A program made the translations under genes and the position numbers. Positions 1 through 12,768 of a stretch of DNA of 64,000 nucleotides are shown piece after piece. Numbering within the stretch: position 1 is the first letter of the stretch; each line of letters begins with the position of its first letter. Below the pieces are notes generated by a model. The model did not search any database and was not told the origin of the DNA. It worked only from the letters and a program-made list of their open reading frames with translations. This stretch comes from Ailanthus altissimus. Lineage: Eukaryota; Streptophyta; Magnoliopsida; Sapindales; Simaroubaceae. The stretch is taken from the NCBI GenBank assembly GCA_946807835.1, contig OX327699.1, positions 20,572,014 through 20,636,013 of the forward strand. The letters are read 5' to 3'.

Positions 1-2075
1 AAATTGACAACAAAAGAATTATTGGTATTGAAAGTTTTGATATTGCTTGCTACTGTAATGTTGTTCGTGTTGCAACCAAGTGCTACTTGCTGGTCTAAAA
101 GTTGAAGTGGTATATTGGCAAAAAATGAAGCGTCAAATGCTGAAATAACAAGGCAAAGCAAGGCCATACAAAGCAGATGACTTGTTGGCTTGACGCATCC
201 CCCTTCATTTGATTATTTCTCGTACAGATTGGATTGTGCTTCACATATACATTCGAGAAGAAAATACCATCCATTGTAGGAAGTTCAATACCATCAGACT
301 CTCCATTTGCTCAAAATTTAAAAGAACAAATAAATAACTCATATATAGCAAAAAATAAAATTTCAACATCAGAGAACTTTGAGTCGATTTGAGGATCATG
401 ACTGAACCCATTTCAATAACATCTGAAAACTACTACAAGTAATAACTTGATAAACGTGGACATTGAATTTGGACCACGCTGTAACAAATCATCCGTTTGA
501 TTTTGATCTCGTCTATATTCTCGTGTTTGTTTGTAAAACTATATATGGACCTAAGGCTTCCATAACTGGGTTAAAATCTCAACTGGTCAATCCATAAAAG
601 GCCCGTTGTCAGTAGACTCAGTATTCACTACTCAGTAATCGAATATGATATACTAATCAGCTGTTCCTGTGTGTATGTGTGCAGGAAACTTCACCCAGTC
701 TTCGACTCCACGCAGCCAACATTGTGTCTGCTGGCAGACTGCTTCCCATTTCATTTTAGTACATTTTCATTGGTTACCGCATTTTTTTGGATTCTCATGA
801 TGTTTGTCTCAAATATCTCACAACCGCTCTAAATCACCGCCAAAATATATATTAATTAAACCGCAACTTCGCATTATTTTTTAAGAAAAGAACCACATCA
901 TTGGTAATTAAGTTTCATTTCATGTTCTTTATCCAAAAAAAAAAAAGTTTCATATAATGTACTATTATTATTTAATATAATGGTATCATCTTTTTGTTTA
1001 ACCGAACCAATGAACTAGAAAAGCATTGTCAAATTTTTTTTTAGTTAGTTAAATATTGACTACGTAAATCGATGTATGTGCCGAGTGATAGGCGAGTTTT
1101 ATTGAACTTATGATAATGTGAAGCAAATCGCTCGAAAATAACTAAAATAAATTAAACTGTAAAGGGTACTTAGAGGATCAAACTAAGATTTTACTATAGT
1201 AAAAAAATAGTCAGTATGTCCACAATCAAGCAATGCTGAATGAATCATTGTGCCAAAACAAGTCGCTAGCTAACCTTGAATATATTGGACATTTATTTAA
1301 CTCGTAAGTAGATCAAAGAAGTGCTAATGGGTTTTAAGCCCACCCAAGGCATTCTAGTGGTTTTAAAGCGGGAGCAGCTTTTCTTTTCTTTCAGGTTTGT
1401 TATTTATTATTTTATCACATGGAAGAGGAATAATTTACAGTAATAAGATCAACAACTATAACCAATTGTTGAGCAGCAAAAAGAGGACAAACTGAACCCC
1501 GTACCCACGCGGAAATTGGGCCAAAACCAAACTGACCGGCAATCGGGTTGGAAGGGAACACTTCGGGTCCCACCCTGATGGCTACAAATCAAGCGGCTCT
1601 TAGAGGATTTTAAATGTCTCAATTGTCAAACAGAACGGGGTCCTATCTTGGGCCCCGCAATTCAACAACCTGTGGATAATTATTGAGGGGGGAGAGAAGA
1701 CAACACTGATTGAAAGCTCTTGAATTCAATTTCAATCCAGTCGGTGAGTTTGGGAGAGTGTTTGGGTTGGGGATTTGGCTCTGCCAGCTGTAATATCAAC
1801 TGCCCAACTGCTTCTCGCTAAAGTTACATCACAGGTCCGCCATAACACTCCAAAATCCATAAATAGCGCCACGTGGGCGGTCAGGATGCAATGATATCCC
1901 GATCTGTTCAGATTACGGGGCTGTTATCCCCACTTATGTAAAGCGCGTGCTCTACAATTCCTCCGACCTTCTAGTTTAATTAATAGTTTATCACTGTTTG
2001 TCACGAGCTTACGCCCCAAATTCTATAATCAATAGCATGGTACTTGGTTTCGTAACTTCTCCTTTAAAAACAAAA

Positions 2076-2083
<8 letters not shown>

Positions 2084-2106
<23 letters not shown>

Positions 2107-2109
2107 TAA
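2084..2109. repeat. (TA)n microsatellite
   Basis: Uninterrupted alternating A/T run after an A-rich tract. A simple sequence repeat with no further signal. Confidence 0.9.
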
Positions 2110-2180
2110 AGCGAGCCAAATTTAAAATTATTATATCTTTCAACTTTCATAAAGACAGATATAATAAATATATGGAAAGT

Positions 2181-2267
2181 TTAAGGGGCTCAAATGTACC
2201 TTTTTATCATAACTAAATTAATTGCCCACAAGAATTTGAGAGAAAAAAAAATTCTTGAGCCCCTTAA
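2181..2267. repeat. 13-bp inverted repeat with a 61-bp spacer
   Basis: TTAAGGGGCTCAA at 2181-2193 is perfectly complementary to TTGAGCCCCTTAA at 2255-2267. The GC-rich core stands out in AT-rich surroundings. It could be a remnant of a small MITE or a chance hairpin; I see no target-site duplication. Confidence 0.5.
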
Positions 2268-3744
2268 AAACCATCTTTAAAGATGCCTTCTTTCCCTTTG
2301 TTAAATGAAAATCTTATAAATCAAAGTAATAATAATTGTTACAATTATCATACAAAAAGCACTTTTTTATTTATTATTTGCACTTGATTCTTTTCTTTTT
2401 ATTATAATATTAAAAACTTTTTTGCAATAAGAAATTTTATTTAAATGTTATTGGTTCTAATAATAGAAGCTAAATTTTAATTTTGATTTTTGAAGTAACG
2501 TAATATGAGTGTTAAGCTTCAATCTCAAGAAAACAAAATGATTAATCCCGCTCCTAGAATCAGGAAAAGGAGAGGGAAAAATATTAAATGAGCAATAATT
2601 TGCAATAATTTGGTTTGTGATAGTCACGCTCCTAAAGGAAGAGCGAGAGGATTGGCTTTTTCTTGGATTATAGTACAAAGTCAAAGGGATTCAACTCGAA
2701 TCACGTGAGATTCTTACAAGTTGGGGTGGGCCCATCCTACGTGGAAGTCGCTGAAGTCATCTTCAAACTGCTTATTTTAAGTGGTTTCTTTTAACAGTGT
2801 CTCTTTTGGGATGGGCGATTAGAGCCGTTGATTCAACTGACTGAGGCTATTGGATTTGGAATTTGGACTCTACTTACAGCTGTAAATCTGAGCAAAAGTA
2901 GTCAAAAAGGAGTTGGCCCCACTTTCCGTTTAAAAACGTTTGTTTTGTGTTAAACAGCTCTGCCTTTCCTGTCATGTTTTAAACGCTCTTGATAAGCATA
3001 AGCATTGTCTGAGTACGAGAATGATTTTATTAATTTTCTTTTCTCCATCGAGATCCATTGCTTCTTTGAAATTCCATCTTTACCCCTTTACTTGGTTGTT
3101 TTCAATTAACGCTCTAATCATGTTTTGCTTAATGATATTTTAAGGAAAACTATTATTTTGTTTGAGAGAAGAGAGCATATACTTATTGATTGTACGCGTA
3201 GTAACTTACAAGCTTGTACACATATTAGCTAACATTAAATTATCTAAAATTTACCCATCATTTCTCTTTCCGGCCGCAAGCTAAATATCATTTGATAGCT
3301 CTATAGTCAATGTAATCTTTGCAATTGGAGGAGAATTGCCCACCTTTTTAAAATTAAAAAAAACTAATATACGTGTGTTCAAACCTCTTGAATGTAATTT
3401 GTCTTCGACAATGAAACATTTGATTAGCTGGTCTAATCTTGAAAGATAATCTTCGGAACTCTTTGTCCCCGCATCCTAATTACACTATCTTATAGAATTG
3501 TCCAAATCGAATACAAACCCAAAATGGTCAATAGGCAAGTGGAGACAAAGTGGAATATGACTGCGACAAAATTTTCTCGCAGAAAGAAAATCAAAGTAAT
3601 AATAACTGGGGGTGCACATCTAAGCACTGCTTCCAGTTAGAACCCCTGCCAACTTTACAAAAGCTAGCTTCCCGGAAGTACCCTCTTCTTCTTGTTAAGC
3701 TCATTGTGTGCTTATTAAGTTCATGCACCTTCCTCTCTCTCACA

Positions 3745-3752
3745 TATATAAA
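3745..3752 (+). promoter_or_regulatory. Probable TATA box of the MYB gene
   Basis: TATATAAA lies about 150 bp before the MYB start codon. It is followed by a pyrimidine-rich (CT-repeat) stretch, as is common in plant 5' leaders. The transcription start should lie near 3775-3785; this is inferred from spacing. Confidence 0.6.
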
Positions 3753-3898
3753 CCCAAATACTCTCTTTACTCCATCTTACTCTATACATCTCTCTTCCTC
3801 TCTCTTTCTTTTATATCAAACACTTTGTTCATTATATTTATATAACACCACTACTCTTTCTCTTTTACCTTTAAGCCAGCCAGCGCCTTCTTGTTTTA

Positions 3899-4627
3899 AT
3901 GGAAGCAATTAACAGGTCTTCTTCGTCTACTTCATCTTCAGATTCTTCATCTTCAGAGTCATCTTTTTCTGGTAAAAGAACAATACAAAAACCTGAAAGG
4001 ATTAAAGGTCCGTGGAGCGCTGAGGAAGACAGGATTTTGACACGGCTTGTTGAACGATATGGACCAAGAAACTGGACTCTTATAAGCCGCTACATAAAGG
4101 GAAGGTCTGGGAAATCATGCAGGCTCAGGTGGTGTAACCAGCTTAGCCCATATGTTGAACACAGGCCATTTTCGCCTGCCGAGGACGAGACCATCTTGGC
4201 CGCCCATGCTCGCTTCGGTAACCGCTGGGCCACCATTGCTCGGTTGCTTCCCGGTCGAACGGATAATGCAATCAAGAATCACTGGAACTCCACTTTGAAG
4301 AGAAGAGCCAGAGAACAACAACAGCAGCAGAAACAAGAACAACAACTGGTGGACAGTTTTGATAATAATGGAAGCTATAGTAATAATAATAATAATAATG
4401 GAGGGTTTGTCTCAGGATCTGATCAACGTCAGCATTGTGTCGGATTGGAAGATGATGCGTTGACCGCGTTGACTCTGGGGCCGCCGGGGACTAGTAGTGC
4501 GGCGGTGACAGAGAGGAGGTCAGATAGTATGCCGGCGGGGTTCTGGGATGTGATGAGAGATGTGATAGCAAGGGAAGTGAAAGATTATATGAGCTCAACG
4601 TTGTCCGAAACTTTGGGGTTTAATTAG
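3899..4627 (+). CDS. R2R3-MYB transcription factor, subgroup 22 (MYB44/70/73/77-like)
   Basis: Single-exon gene of 242 residues. A Ser-rich N-terminus (1-30) is followed by two MYB repeats. R2 (about 35-84) has Trp39, Trp59 and Trp78; R3 (about 87-135) has Phe91 in place of the first Trp, then Trp110 and Trp129. The stretches [33 protein letters not shown] and [17 protein letters not shown] are hallmarks of the subgroup 22 branch, whose Arabidopsis members are intronless and act in abscisic acid, auxin and stress responses. After R3 come a Gln-rich run, an Asn run coded by AAT repeats (about 4380-4400), an [10 protein letters not shown] segment and a C-terminal amphipathic segment ([16 protein letters not shown]). 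It acts in the nucleus and binds DNA. The start codon follows a CT-rich leader and precedes the Ser run without another upstream in-frame Met. Family is firm; the exact orthologue is not. Confidence 0.93.
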   Translation: MEAINRSSSSTSSSDSSSSESSFSGKRTIQKPERIKGPWSAEEDRILTRLVERYGPRNWTLISRYIKGRSGKSCRLRWCNQLSPYVEHRPFSPAEDETILAAHARFGNRWATIARLLPGRTDNAIKNHWNSTLKRRAREQQQQQKQEQQLVDSFDNNGSYSNNNNNNGGFVSGSDQRQHCVGLEDDALTALTLGPPGTSSAAVTERRSDSMPAGFWDVMRDVIAREVKDYMSSTLSETLGFN

Positions 4628-5119
4628 AAACATGGGCGTGCCCAAGTGTTTTGTTAATTAATTTGGTCCTTTTTTTTTTCTTGTGTTCGGGGCTTTTATA
4701 AATTTGGTGTTAAGTGTTAATATGGTAACGTAATTTTGATAAAAGATTTAATTTAAGATCGTGAATGCCTGAGCTCGGGCATTAATTGGACAAACTTTAA
4801 TTATCTGTGTGGTATTACAGCCTGTCGCCAACGACGAAGAGAAAAAGATGAAAGCAAGGGAAGTTATTTGTTGAGATCCTTTTCCGCCAATTTAATTTTT
4901 TTTGTTTGTGGCGAATCTTATGATTCCACGTCAATATGCAATGCATGCTCGATTATGACCATGCAAGTTCATCAATGTATTAATAAATTAACTTGCCATG
5001 AGTGGAAACTGGTTTTCCTGCCATCTAGCTGGATCACTTTAAGAAATAGGTGATTTATAATTTTTTTTTTTAAGAAAAACTTCGAGCCTTTTGTTAAATT
5101 TAATTAAATTGTTTTTGGT
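4628..5119. other. 3' flank of the MYB gene
   Basis: AT-rich presumed 3' UTR and spacer between the MYB stop codon and the left end of the hAT element. No coding signal. Confidence 0.6.
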
Positions 5120-5582
5120 TAGAGGTGTTAAATAGATTGTGTCGTAGGCAACACGGTTGATACAATACAGTAGCATGTTATAATTTAACACAATTCAAAA
5201 AATTGTGTTGTCTTGGGTTGTGATCTGTGGTTCAGTGTGCTGTGTCAGAACGAAGTTGTAATGTGCTATGAATCGGCATGAGTCAACAATGATTGTGTTT
5301 ATTTTTAAATTATTTAATTTTGTTTAAATATTTTATTTTTTAAATTTTTTTTTTCAAATATTTATAATTATCTTTCTTATAATACTCTAATTACAAATAT
5401 AAATATTATGATAATAATTAAAATAATAATTAAAATTATATTGTATTGAAATTGTATTATAACCATAAATTCATAATTAAAATTGTAAATTAAAGATAAA
5501 TTTTTTTTAATTTTATTACAAACATTAAATTATTTGATACAAATATAAAAATAAAGGGTTAAATTTATATAACTATAATTAT

Positions 5583-7700
5583 TGTTAAAATTTGTACTCA
5601 TGTGCAATCCTAATTTTGTATGAATATTGTATTTTTATACTTATGTAATAAATAAATATTTTTATTAAATCGCTAATTATTTTTATTAAGATAAAATACT
5701 TGTAATATTTCGAACATTATATTGATATGAAAGAGTTTAGATCAGGTCTAAAGAGTTAGAACCTTATCTGAAATTAGACAAAGATCTGAGAATATACTTA
5801 CAATGACATAGTTGCAAGTGTTACTAAGAAATACAATTGTGTAAATATGTTCTCAAATTAAATGTTTCTAGTCTATTTCCACTTATGTAGGGTCTATAGA
5901 ATGAAACTGATTAATATACATCAGTGTATGTCTATATTTGGATAGTCCAGATGGTTAATCTTAGCAAACCATGAGTTTAATAGAAACTCGTATAGATATA
6001 CATGTATTTAGTAAGAACTGGATACTAAACTAGACTTAATGAAGACCTCAAATAGATTTTCCATAAATCCGTTAGTGGAAGGTCTTCTCAAGTTGAGTAG
6101 TAATCGTGATTCCTATACCTGAGCACCACGGTGGGCTTATGAGTGATTCACCATACTTAGATTCTACACATATCAGAGATCTTTCATGGTCTAACTACTA
6201 GGTGTCGCTGGATATGGTCCGATGCTTATGGAGTCCGGTGTGTGTAGATATAGGATCTGTCAGCTCATACGGGTGAGTTAAATATCCAGATGCTCTAATG
6301 TTGTATTCTAGGAAGTCTTATGGCTATAAGTATTTAACTCAGGAAAGAATTTTTTGTGGAGTAAATAATATTGCAAAGAAATTTGCCTATGCTATTTATT
6401 GGAATACGAATAAAAAGAGATAAGTTTATGGTTGAGTAATAGGGGACTTGACGCTATTAATCTATGTCTCCACTCTTTCAGGATATTAATGATGGATGGA
6501 TTGTACGAATATAGATTAACCTCAACTTGTATGGTTTAACTCGCCATTTTGTATTATCCATAACATATGTATGAGACATCAGTTATAGACTTATGAAAAT
6601 ATTTCATGAGACAAAATGGGTGTGATATAAAGAATCTCATTATATGAGGGTACTTGTTGAACACGTGGGTAGCGTACCAGATTAAATTGTTCAATACAAA
6701 TTTTTTTTGAAAAATATGAATTTATTATAAAGTTTCTTGAGGAGTAGTTAAAGTGTAAGTATTAAATCTAAAATTGTGTCAAGTCAAACTTGACACTTTT
6801 TATCTACCTAGTGTATGTCTCAAATTGTGTCAATAATTTGTATGGGTACTAAATTGAGCATTAGTAGATATAGATACCATTTAAATAAAACAATTGTTGT
6901 TTTACTTAAATTAAATTAATTATTCACTTATTTATTTTATGGTCTCTCGGTGAGTGATTAAGATTTAAGTGTTAAATTTAAAATTGTGTCAAGTGAAATT
7001 TGATATTTTTATCTACCGAATGTATGTCTCAAATTGTGCTAATAATTTGTATGAGTACTAATTTGAACATTGATAAATAAAATTTTTATAAATAAAATAA
7101 AATAATAATAATATAAAAAAAAGAAAGTCAATTGAAATAAAAAGTGGTATACTTTCGTTAAAGATTGCCACAAATTTTTATTTCAAGCTAACCACCAATT
7201 TTGAATACGTGACTAAACTTTTTAATTGTTTTATCACTTTTTTCTCACTTGTCAAAAATTATTTTGTGATTGGTTGATTCAAGTGACAATTTATCTATAA
7301 TATATTACCTTAGACTTGATTTGAGTATGTGAAAAAATAGTGAGTCGAATTCAATTGTGAATTGCAGTGAATTCAAATTTTTTTTAAAAGGTTAAAAGTT
7401 AATTGAGAAACCAAAAGTCAATTTGAGTAAAATATATGGTTAAGTCTCGAGAGATACAGAAGTAAGAGTTACTTTAAATTAAATATTTTGGTAAGAAAAG
7501 TAAGTTACCATTTTAATTTGAGGAAGCCTACTATGATCCTAACTAGAATTGTTCAAAGCACGCTTTAAGGGTGAATTTCTTAATCTCATTAGTGTAATGA
7601 GATTATTTTAATATGTATTAATTCTGTTGTGTAATATGTTATTTTTTAAATTGTTTAAAATACATATATTTACCCATTGCACACGCACACAACACCATCA
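5583..7700. mobile_element. Solo LTR, 2.1 kb (family A/B)
   Basis: Starts TGTTAAAATTTG and ends ACACCATCA, so it has LTR-type TG...CA borders. It is flanked by ATTAT (5578-5582) and ATTAC (7701-7705), a 5-bp TSD with one C/T difference. Its whole length aligns with the element at 12769-16376 when that copy's own insertion is left out. No gag-pol, primer-binding site or second LTR lies next to it. It sits in the 3' noncoding part of the hAT element. Lineage not determined. Confidence 0.8.
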
Positions 7701-7859
7701 ATTACAATACATCCCAACTAAGTTGGTACCTGTTGAACTATTTATCATTTGTAAATTTAATTATTGTTTCTAATAAATTATAAATTTATACTTCTAAATT
7801 CCAATGATCAAGTGTCAAAGTTCTAAAAACCCCTGATCATATCTTCTTGTCAATTTTGT

Positions 7860-8422
7860 TGTCGGTCTTCTATGTTTTTTTAATCTTTTACACACACTAA
7901 AGTCTCTAAAGTTTCTCATACTAATCTTAATTATTTTTTGTCTAATATTCTGCCCCCTGCACTAAAAATAGATTCCGATGCTACATTAGATATATGAGAT
8001 ATTAGTAGGTCTAGAGTCATGATGAATAACACAGAGTAAATTATTTTGTTTGATTTTCACCATAATAAAATATTAAATTATCTTTACTATTGTACACTTA
8101 ACATAGAAGAGTAGTCGATATCAATAAATTTTTTCAATTCAAAAGCAGTAGAAATATTGAAACTAGAACTAACTTTTTTTGTACCTTTTAACAAATTAAA
8201 CAGGTTGCTCATTTGTTTCTTCAATAGCCACAGCTGATAAATAATTTTGTTAAAATCGTAAGTTTAGTCAAAATTATAAGAAGGTCTAGAGTTTAAATTT
8301 TATGAGATCCTAACAACTAAACGTTTACATTAAACTAATTGATTTTAAGATCCATTATAGTTGCACAAATAAATAACATATGAATTTTTCTATAATATTT
8401 TTGAAATTCGATCTCCATAACA

Positions 8423-8456
<34 letters not shown>

Positions 8457-9380
8457 ACAAACATTAGATTACCTCTATATTTAACAAAAATATCACTAAT
8501 ATTATATATACGAGTCAAAGTAATAGAAGATGAAAGCTGATACACACATGAATATGCTAACGTGCCTTATTAAATACTTAAAAATTGCATATAATAAAAT
8601 ATATTTTTATAATCATCATTAGTTAGTATAGTGTATTTCATTTTATTATTATAATATTGTGTAATATAATCACTAAAACCTACACATGATTTCACTATCA
8701 TATATGTTGCATTCCAACGAGTTTTCACGCCAAATTTGAACATTCTATTATCTATTCTACAACTATTCAATATAACTTTTAAATTATTATCGTCTAAAAG
8801 ATGATAAAGTAATATATTTTATTACTTCTCTAATTTTTTTAATATGAGAATTAATTATATTAAAACCATATTGAACAATTAAATTAAAAATGATAAAAAC
8901 ACCTCAAATGAAAAAAAGGTGAACCACGCGTAGGTATTAATTGAATTGAAAACAAATTTATAATAGTAGTATTTGCGCTTGTATTATCGAAAATAATACT
9001 AATAAGTTTTTTAATAATTTAAATTTTTTTAAAAATATTCATGAAGGAATTAAAAATAACATTAATTGTGTGTGGATGTTCCAATTCATGAAAAGTAATA
9101 ATTCTTTTTTGTAGAAACCAATCATTATCAATATAATATAATGTAACACAAATATATCTCAAATTATTGGCATCCATCTAACAATCAAAAATAACAACAA
9201 ACACTCTTTTAAATTGTGAGATTTCATCAATTAGTATTTCTTCAGTTTGATGATATGCAGTGACATTATCATTTTAAATAGTATTTCTTGGAATATGAGG
9301 CCAGTTGAGTTAAACGTACATTTTCATAAATTTTTCATACCTTTCATCTTTGGCGAATAAGAGAAATATTTTACTAGCTG
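7860..9380 (-). pseudogene. hAT transposase remnant: catalytic core and C-terminal dimerisation domain
   Basis: Reading the minus strand from 9380 downward gives recognisable hAT segments: PHIPRNTI, then DANNLRYICVTLYYID, LQKRIITFHELEHPHT and DNTSAN (the core with its conserved Asp/Asn-rich loop). FGVKTRWNATYMI follows near 8725, and VASESIFSAGGRILD near 7985-7940, the canonical hAT C-terminal dimerisation motif. Many in-frame stops and shifts interrupt it, so it is dead. The N-terminal part continues at 12317-12600, on the far side of the 9381-12316 solo LTR. Confidence 0.85.
8424..8454. repeat. (TA)n microsatellite
   Basis: About 15 uninterrupted TA units inside the hAT remnant. Confidence 0.9.
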
Positions 9381-12316
9381 TGTCACGCCCCAGACCCAAA
9401 AGATCCGACACACGACATCACTTACATTCATTCAATAATACTGCATGTGCACTCATAAATAATATTACACAAAATTTTCAACTTTCCTTCAACACAGAAA
9501 TCCTTAGCAAGTTGCTAGTAAGTTCAACACTAAAATCAACCCATAACTTAACATATAAATTTAAACTTCTCTTGACCATATTTAAACATTCAATTCAATT
9601 TCTTTCAGAATTATAACAATTGAATTATGACTGGGACAATTAATAAACCGGAGATACGCAGAGTTTTCTCAGAGATTAACACTCTACTACGTCACCAGTA
9701 GCAACTTTGTTACCGGAAGCCCAGAATATATTCATTGCAAATTCTTACTTGAAATCAACTAGTAACCACACTTTAAAAACTTAAATCAAATCCAACCACA
9801 CACAATGAAATAATACATAAGTATTTATTCAATAGGGACAAACCAAATATCCTATCCCACGTGTCCCCAAATGAAACACACAACAACCTAGCAACTTAGG
9901 GAACCCAAGGAACAGCAGAAGCCTTGCCAAATCCGCTAAGCACACATGCACCTTATTTACCTGAAATCACCATAAACTATAATGAGTATAAAACTCAGTA
10001 AGCATATTAGTTTTTCATATATCAAATACAAATAGATATATGTACACAATGAATATGTATGATATGCTGTGATCAATCAAAATTATAATCTTATCAAATC
10101 ACATATCATGTAAGCGCTTACACATATTTTCAAAACACATAATAGGAATACCATCACTCAACTACTACTTAGTAGGACTTACATATCACATAATGAGCCA
10201 AATGTCACTCGTAGGTGACATACCGTATGAGAGGAATAGTACAAGTAAGGTCTTGAATAACACATATATAATGCTTATGCCCGAAGGTAAAAGCCAAACC
10301 CTCACCCTGATCATCGGTGAGTTCTCTCACATGCACCAATACGCCACTACACGAATGTGATGACTCACTCTTCCTTTAGGTACCAATAGGATCCTCCCTA
10401 CATACGGAACACATAACATATACCAATCCCAAAGGAAAGGCCACACATAAAGGCTCCACAAATCACATAAAATGCCTACTAAGTTAACAGTGAGTTCAAG
10501 TACCCTCAAAATACAAAATATTTCTCATGGACATATTACACTTCAAAAGCTTTCTTTATTAAACACATCTTATTTTGAAAGCTCACTTACAAAAACACAT
10601 GTATGTCCATGCTCAATGTCAATGCTCACATTCAGAAACATATATTCACATTTCATATCAAAATATACTTTGACATAACATAAACATATTCTTAACCCCA
10701 TTTGCAAAATCATACAAAACAATTACTATGTTTATTGTGATTTCAGTAAAAAGTCTAGTATACTTACCTCTTAACACTTTCAGCTACAAGGCTTAAATCT
10801 CCTTAACCTATCAATGGAGATTAATCCTTTCATAAGCCTTACAATTCACACAAAATACTTTAAATAGCTTACAGAATTATACACAATGCATTTATCACAT
10901 CAAATTGGTCTAAATATTTGGTTTCCTTTCATAAGCCTCACAATTCACACAAAATACTTTAAATAGCTTACAGAATTATACACAATGCATTTATCACATC
11001 AAATTGGTCTAAATATTTGGTTTCTCAAAACCTGTCATTCTGACCACTTACACTTAACAAAAATTTCTAATACATCAAATGATGTCCAATTACTCCAAAA
11101 TCAGAATATACCATTTTTGACTCATATATCCTTCTTATATATGAATATTATATCAAATTTCCTACACAATCCATTCCATACACACCATCGAATCCAAACT
11201 ACAAACCTGACAGGATCAAGATATTTACTGAACAGTATTCAATCTCCCAATTTTATAAAACCATATACTAACTCAAAAATTATAAAACTATCACATAATT
11301 ACTCTTAACACATATCTCAGTCCATGATAAATATTTCACTTCCAAATCACTGCCAAAAGTATTTTAAAACTATTTTATTCTATAACTTGTAAAAATCTAT
11401 TAATCAAATATTGCAATGAGCTGATATATTTTAGAAATTCATAACACTTCAATCACATTGATCTAAATTCTCAATTCCGAGTATATCATATTAGACATAT
11501 AAAATTATCATATTCCACAAATTCATAATTTTTGAAGATCATTCAGTAGGACAAAAATTATTTTTCACTGTACTATACTGTTTACACAGGAAATTTCCAG
11601 AATTTCAGGGTCATTTTGGTAAATTCACTATAAATTCAATTTCCAGAATTTTCAATCGATTCAAAGTCTCATATGATCCTTAACATGTCTAATTTCATAT
11701 ACTCAAAATTCAAAACCAGAATCGAATCACAACAATTTATAGAATTCCTAGATCAAGAGGTTATCCAGCAGAAATTTCACAATTCATCATGATTTATCAA
11801 ACTATCTTATAGATCATCATCAATTCTCATATGATCTTACGAAATACACAACAAATCCTCAATTATACATATTTTCAGAAATCAAAACTTAAAGGAATTA
11901 ACTTAATTAATACCAATAAATTGAGAAATACGTATGATATACCTCTTGAAATTCAAAATTTCAATTTCTTCTTCTTCTCCTCTTTCTCTCTCCTCTATTT
12001 CTCTCTTCTCTCTCTTAAAATGGGTAGCTCGACCTAAAAATGGTAAAGTAGGGTTCAAAAGTATATTTTTATACTAAGAGGCTAATTTTTGGTATTTACA
12101 AATTTGCCCCCAAAACTTTCAAAGTATAACAATTTGGTCCCTAAAATAATTCCAAAGTCTTGCAAATAAACCCAATACTAATAGTATATCCTTAACCTAT
12201 AAAAACACTACTAATAACAATATATAAATCAAGGATCACCCACATACAAATAAAATACGTATATTTATATATATAAATATACATATTCTTACCAGTTATG
12301 GATACTGGTTACTACA
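9381..12316 (-). mobile_element. Solo LTR, 2.9 kb (family D/E), inserted in the hAT transposase
   Basis: Begins TGTCACGCCCCAGACCC and ends GGTTACTACA, flanked by AGCTG (9376-9380) and AGCTA (12317-12321), a 5-bp TSD with one G/A difference. It aligns along its length with the solo LTR at 57774-60391, and its first 500 bp with the copy that starts at 63466. LTRs of plant chromoviruses often end in ...GGGGCGTGACA, which puts this copy on the minus strand (inferred). A 99-bp tandem duplication inside it is absent from the 57774 copy. Confidence 0.85.
10826..11023. repeat. 99-bp tandem duplication inside the solo LTR
   Basis: The block starting at 10826 (CCTTTCATAAGCC...) is repeated from 10925 almost without change, including the phrase TTGGTCTAAATATTTGG. 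The related LTR at 57774-60391 has the block only once, near 59000, so the duplication arose after the copies parted. Confidence 0.85.
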
Positions 12317-12600
12317 AGCTACAACATATCTAACTAATCAAGTATGCATGCACAAATTATAATATAATCCAAAAAGATTTCTCCAAGAGCACTTTGGGAA
12401 ATTTCAATTTGAGTTGGCTCATTTGGACAATGTTTCTACAAACATGCCTTGGCATGTCAATTCAATTGTCCAGTATTTTGAGCAGTTTTGACATCTAAAA
12501 CTTTACCACAAAACTTACAAATAATTGTTTCTTAAATTTTTCAGAAATTGTATCTATACAATTCTCCAGCATTAAATAATTTCAAACATCTGATGTTCAA
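12317..12600 (-). pseudogene. hAT transposase remnant: N-terminal BED zinc finger
   Basis: Minus-strand translation shows ICKFCGKVLD, then about 18 residues on a His-x3-Cys pair (HAKAC), then a segment rich in Pro/Gln/Ile. The spacing Cys-x2-Cys ... His-x3-Cys fits a BED-type zinc finger of hAT transposases. At least three stop codons lie in frame. It is the upstream half of the transposase whose core lies at 7860-9380; a solo LTR now separates them. Confidence 0.75.
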
Positions 12601-12768
12601 CTTCTTTTTTATTTTATAATATTTTCAACATTGACATGACTTGACCCAAGCCCTCTTCAGAAATTAAGGTAAATCTTGTGAAAAACTATAAATAATCAAA
12701 CTTTTAACTTATTGCATCTAATAAAACGAGATTACATGCCTCAACAAAAATGTACACGTATACATAAA

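Larger units (their letters stand above)
1..3740. other. Gene-poor stretch upstream of the MYB gene
   Basis: No convincing coding region on either strand; the open frames here are short, low in complexity and unlike any family I know. The stretch holds a TA microsatellite (about 2084-2109) and a 13-bp perfect inverted repeat (2181-2193 with 2255-2267). The last kilobase is presumably the distal promoter of the MYB gene. Confidence 0.6.

Noticed and set aside
3550..3912. 120-residue open frame overlapping the MYB start
   Set aside because: It runs through the TATA box and CT-rich leader of the MYB gene and is rich in Ser/Leu/Thr from pyrimidine repeats; no family likeness.
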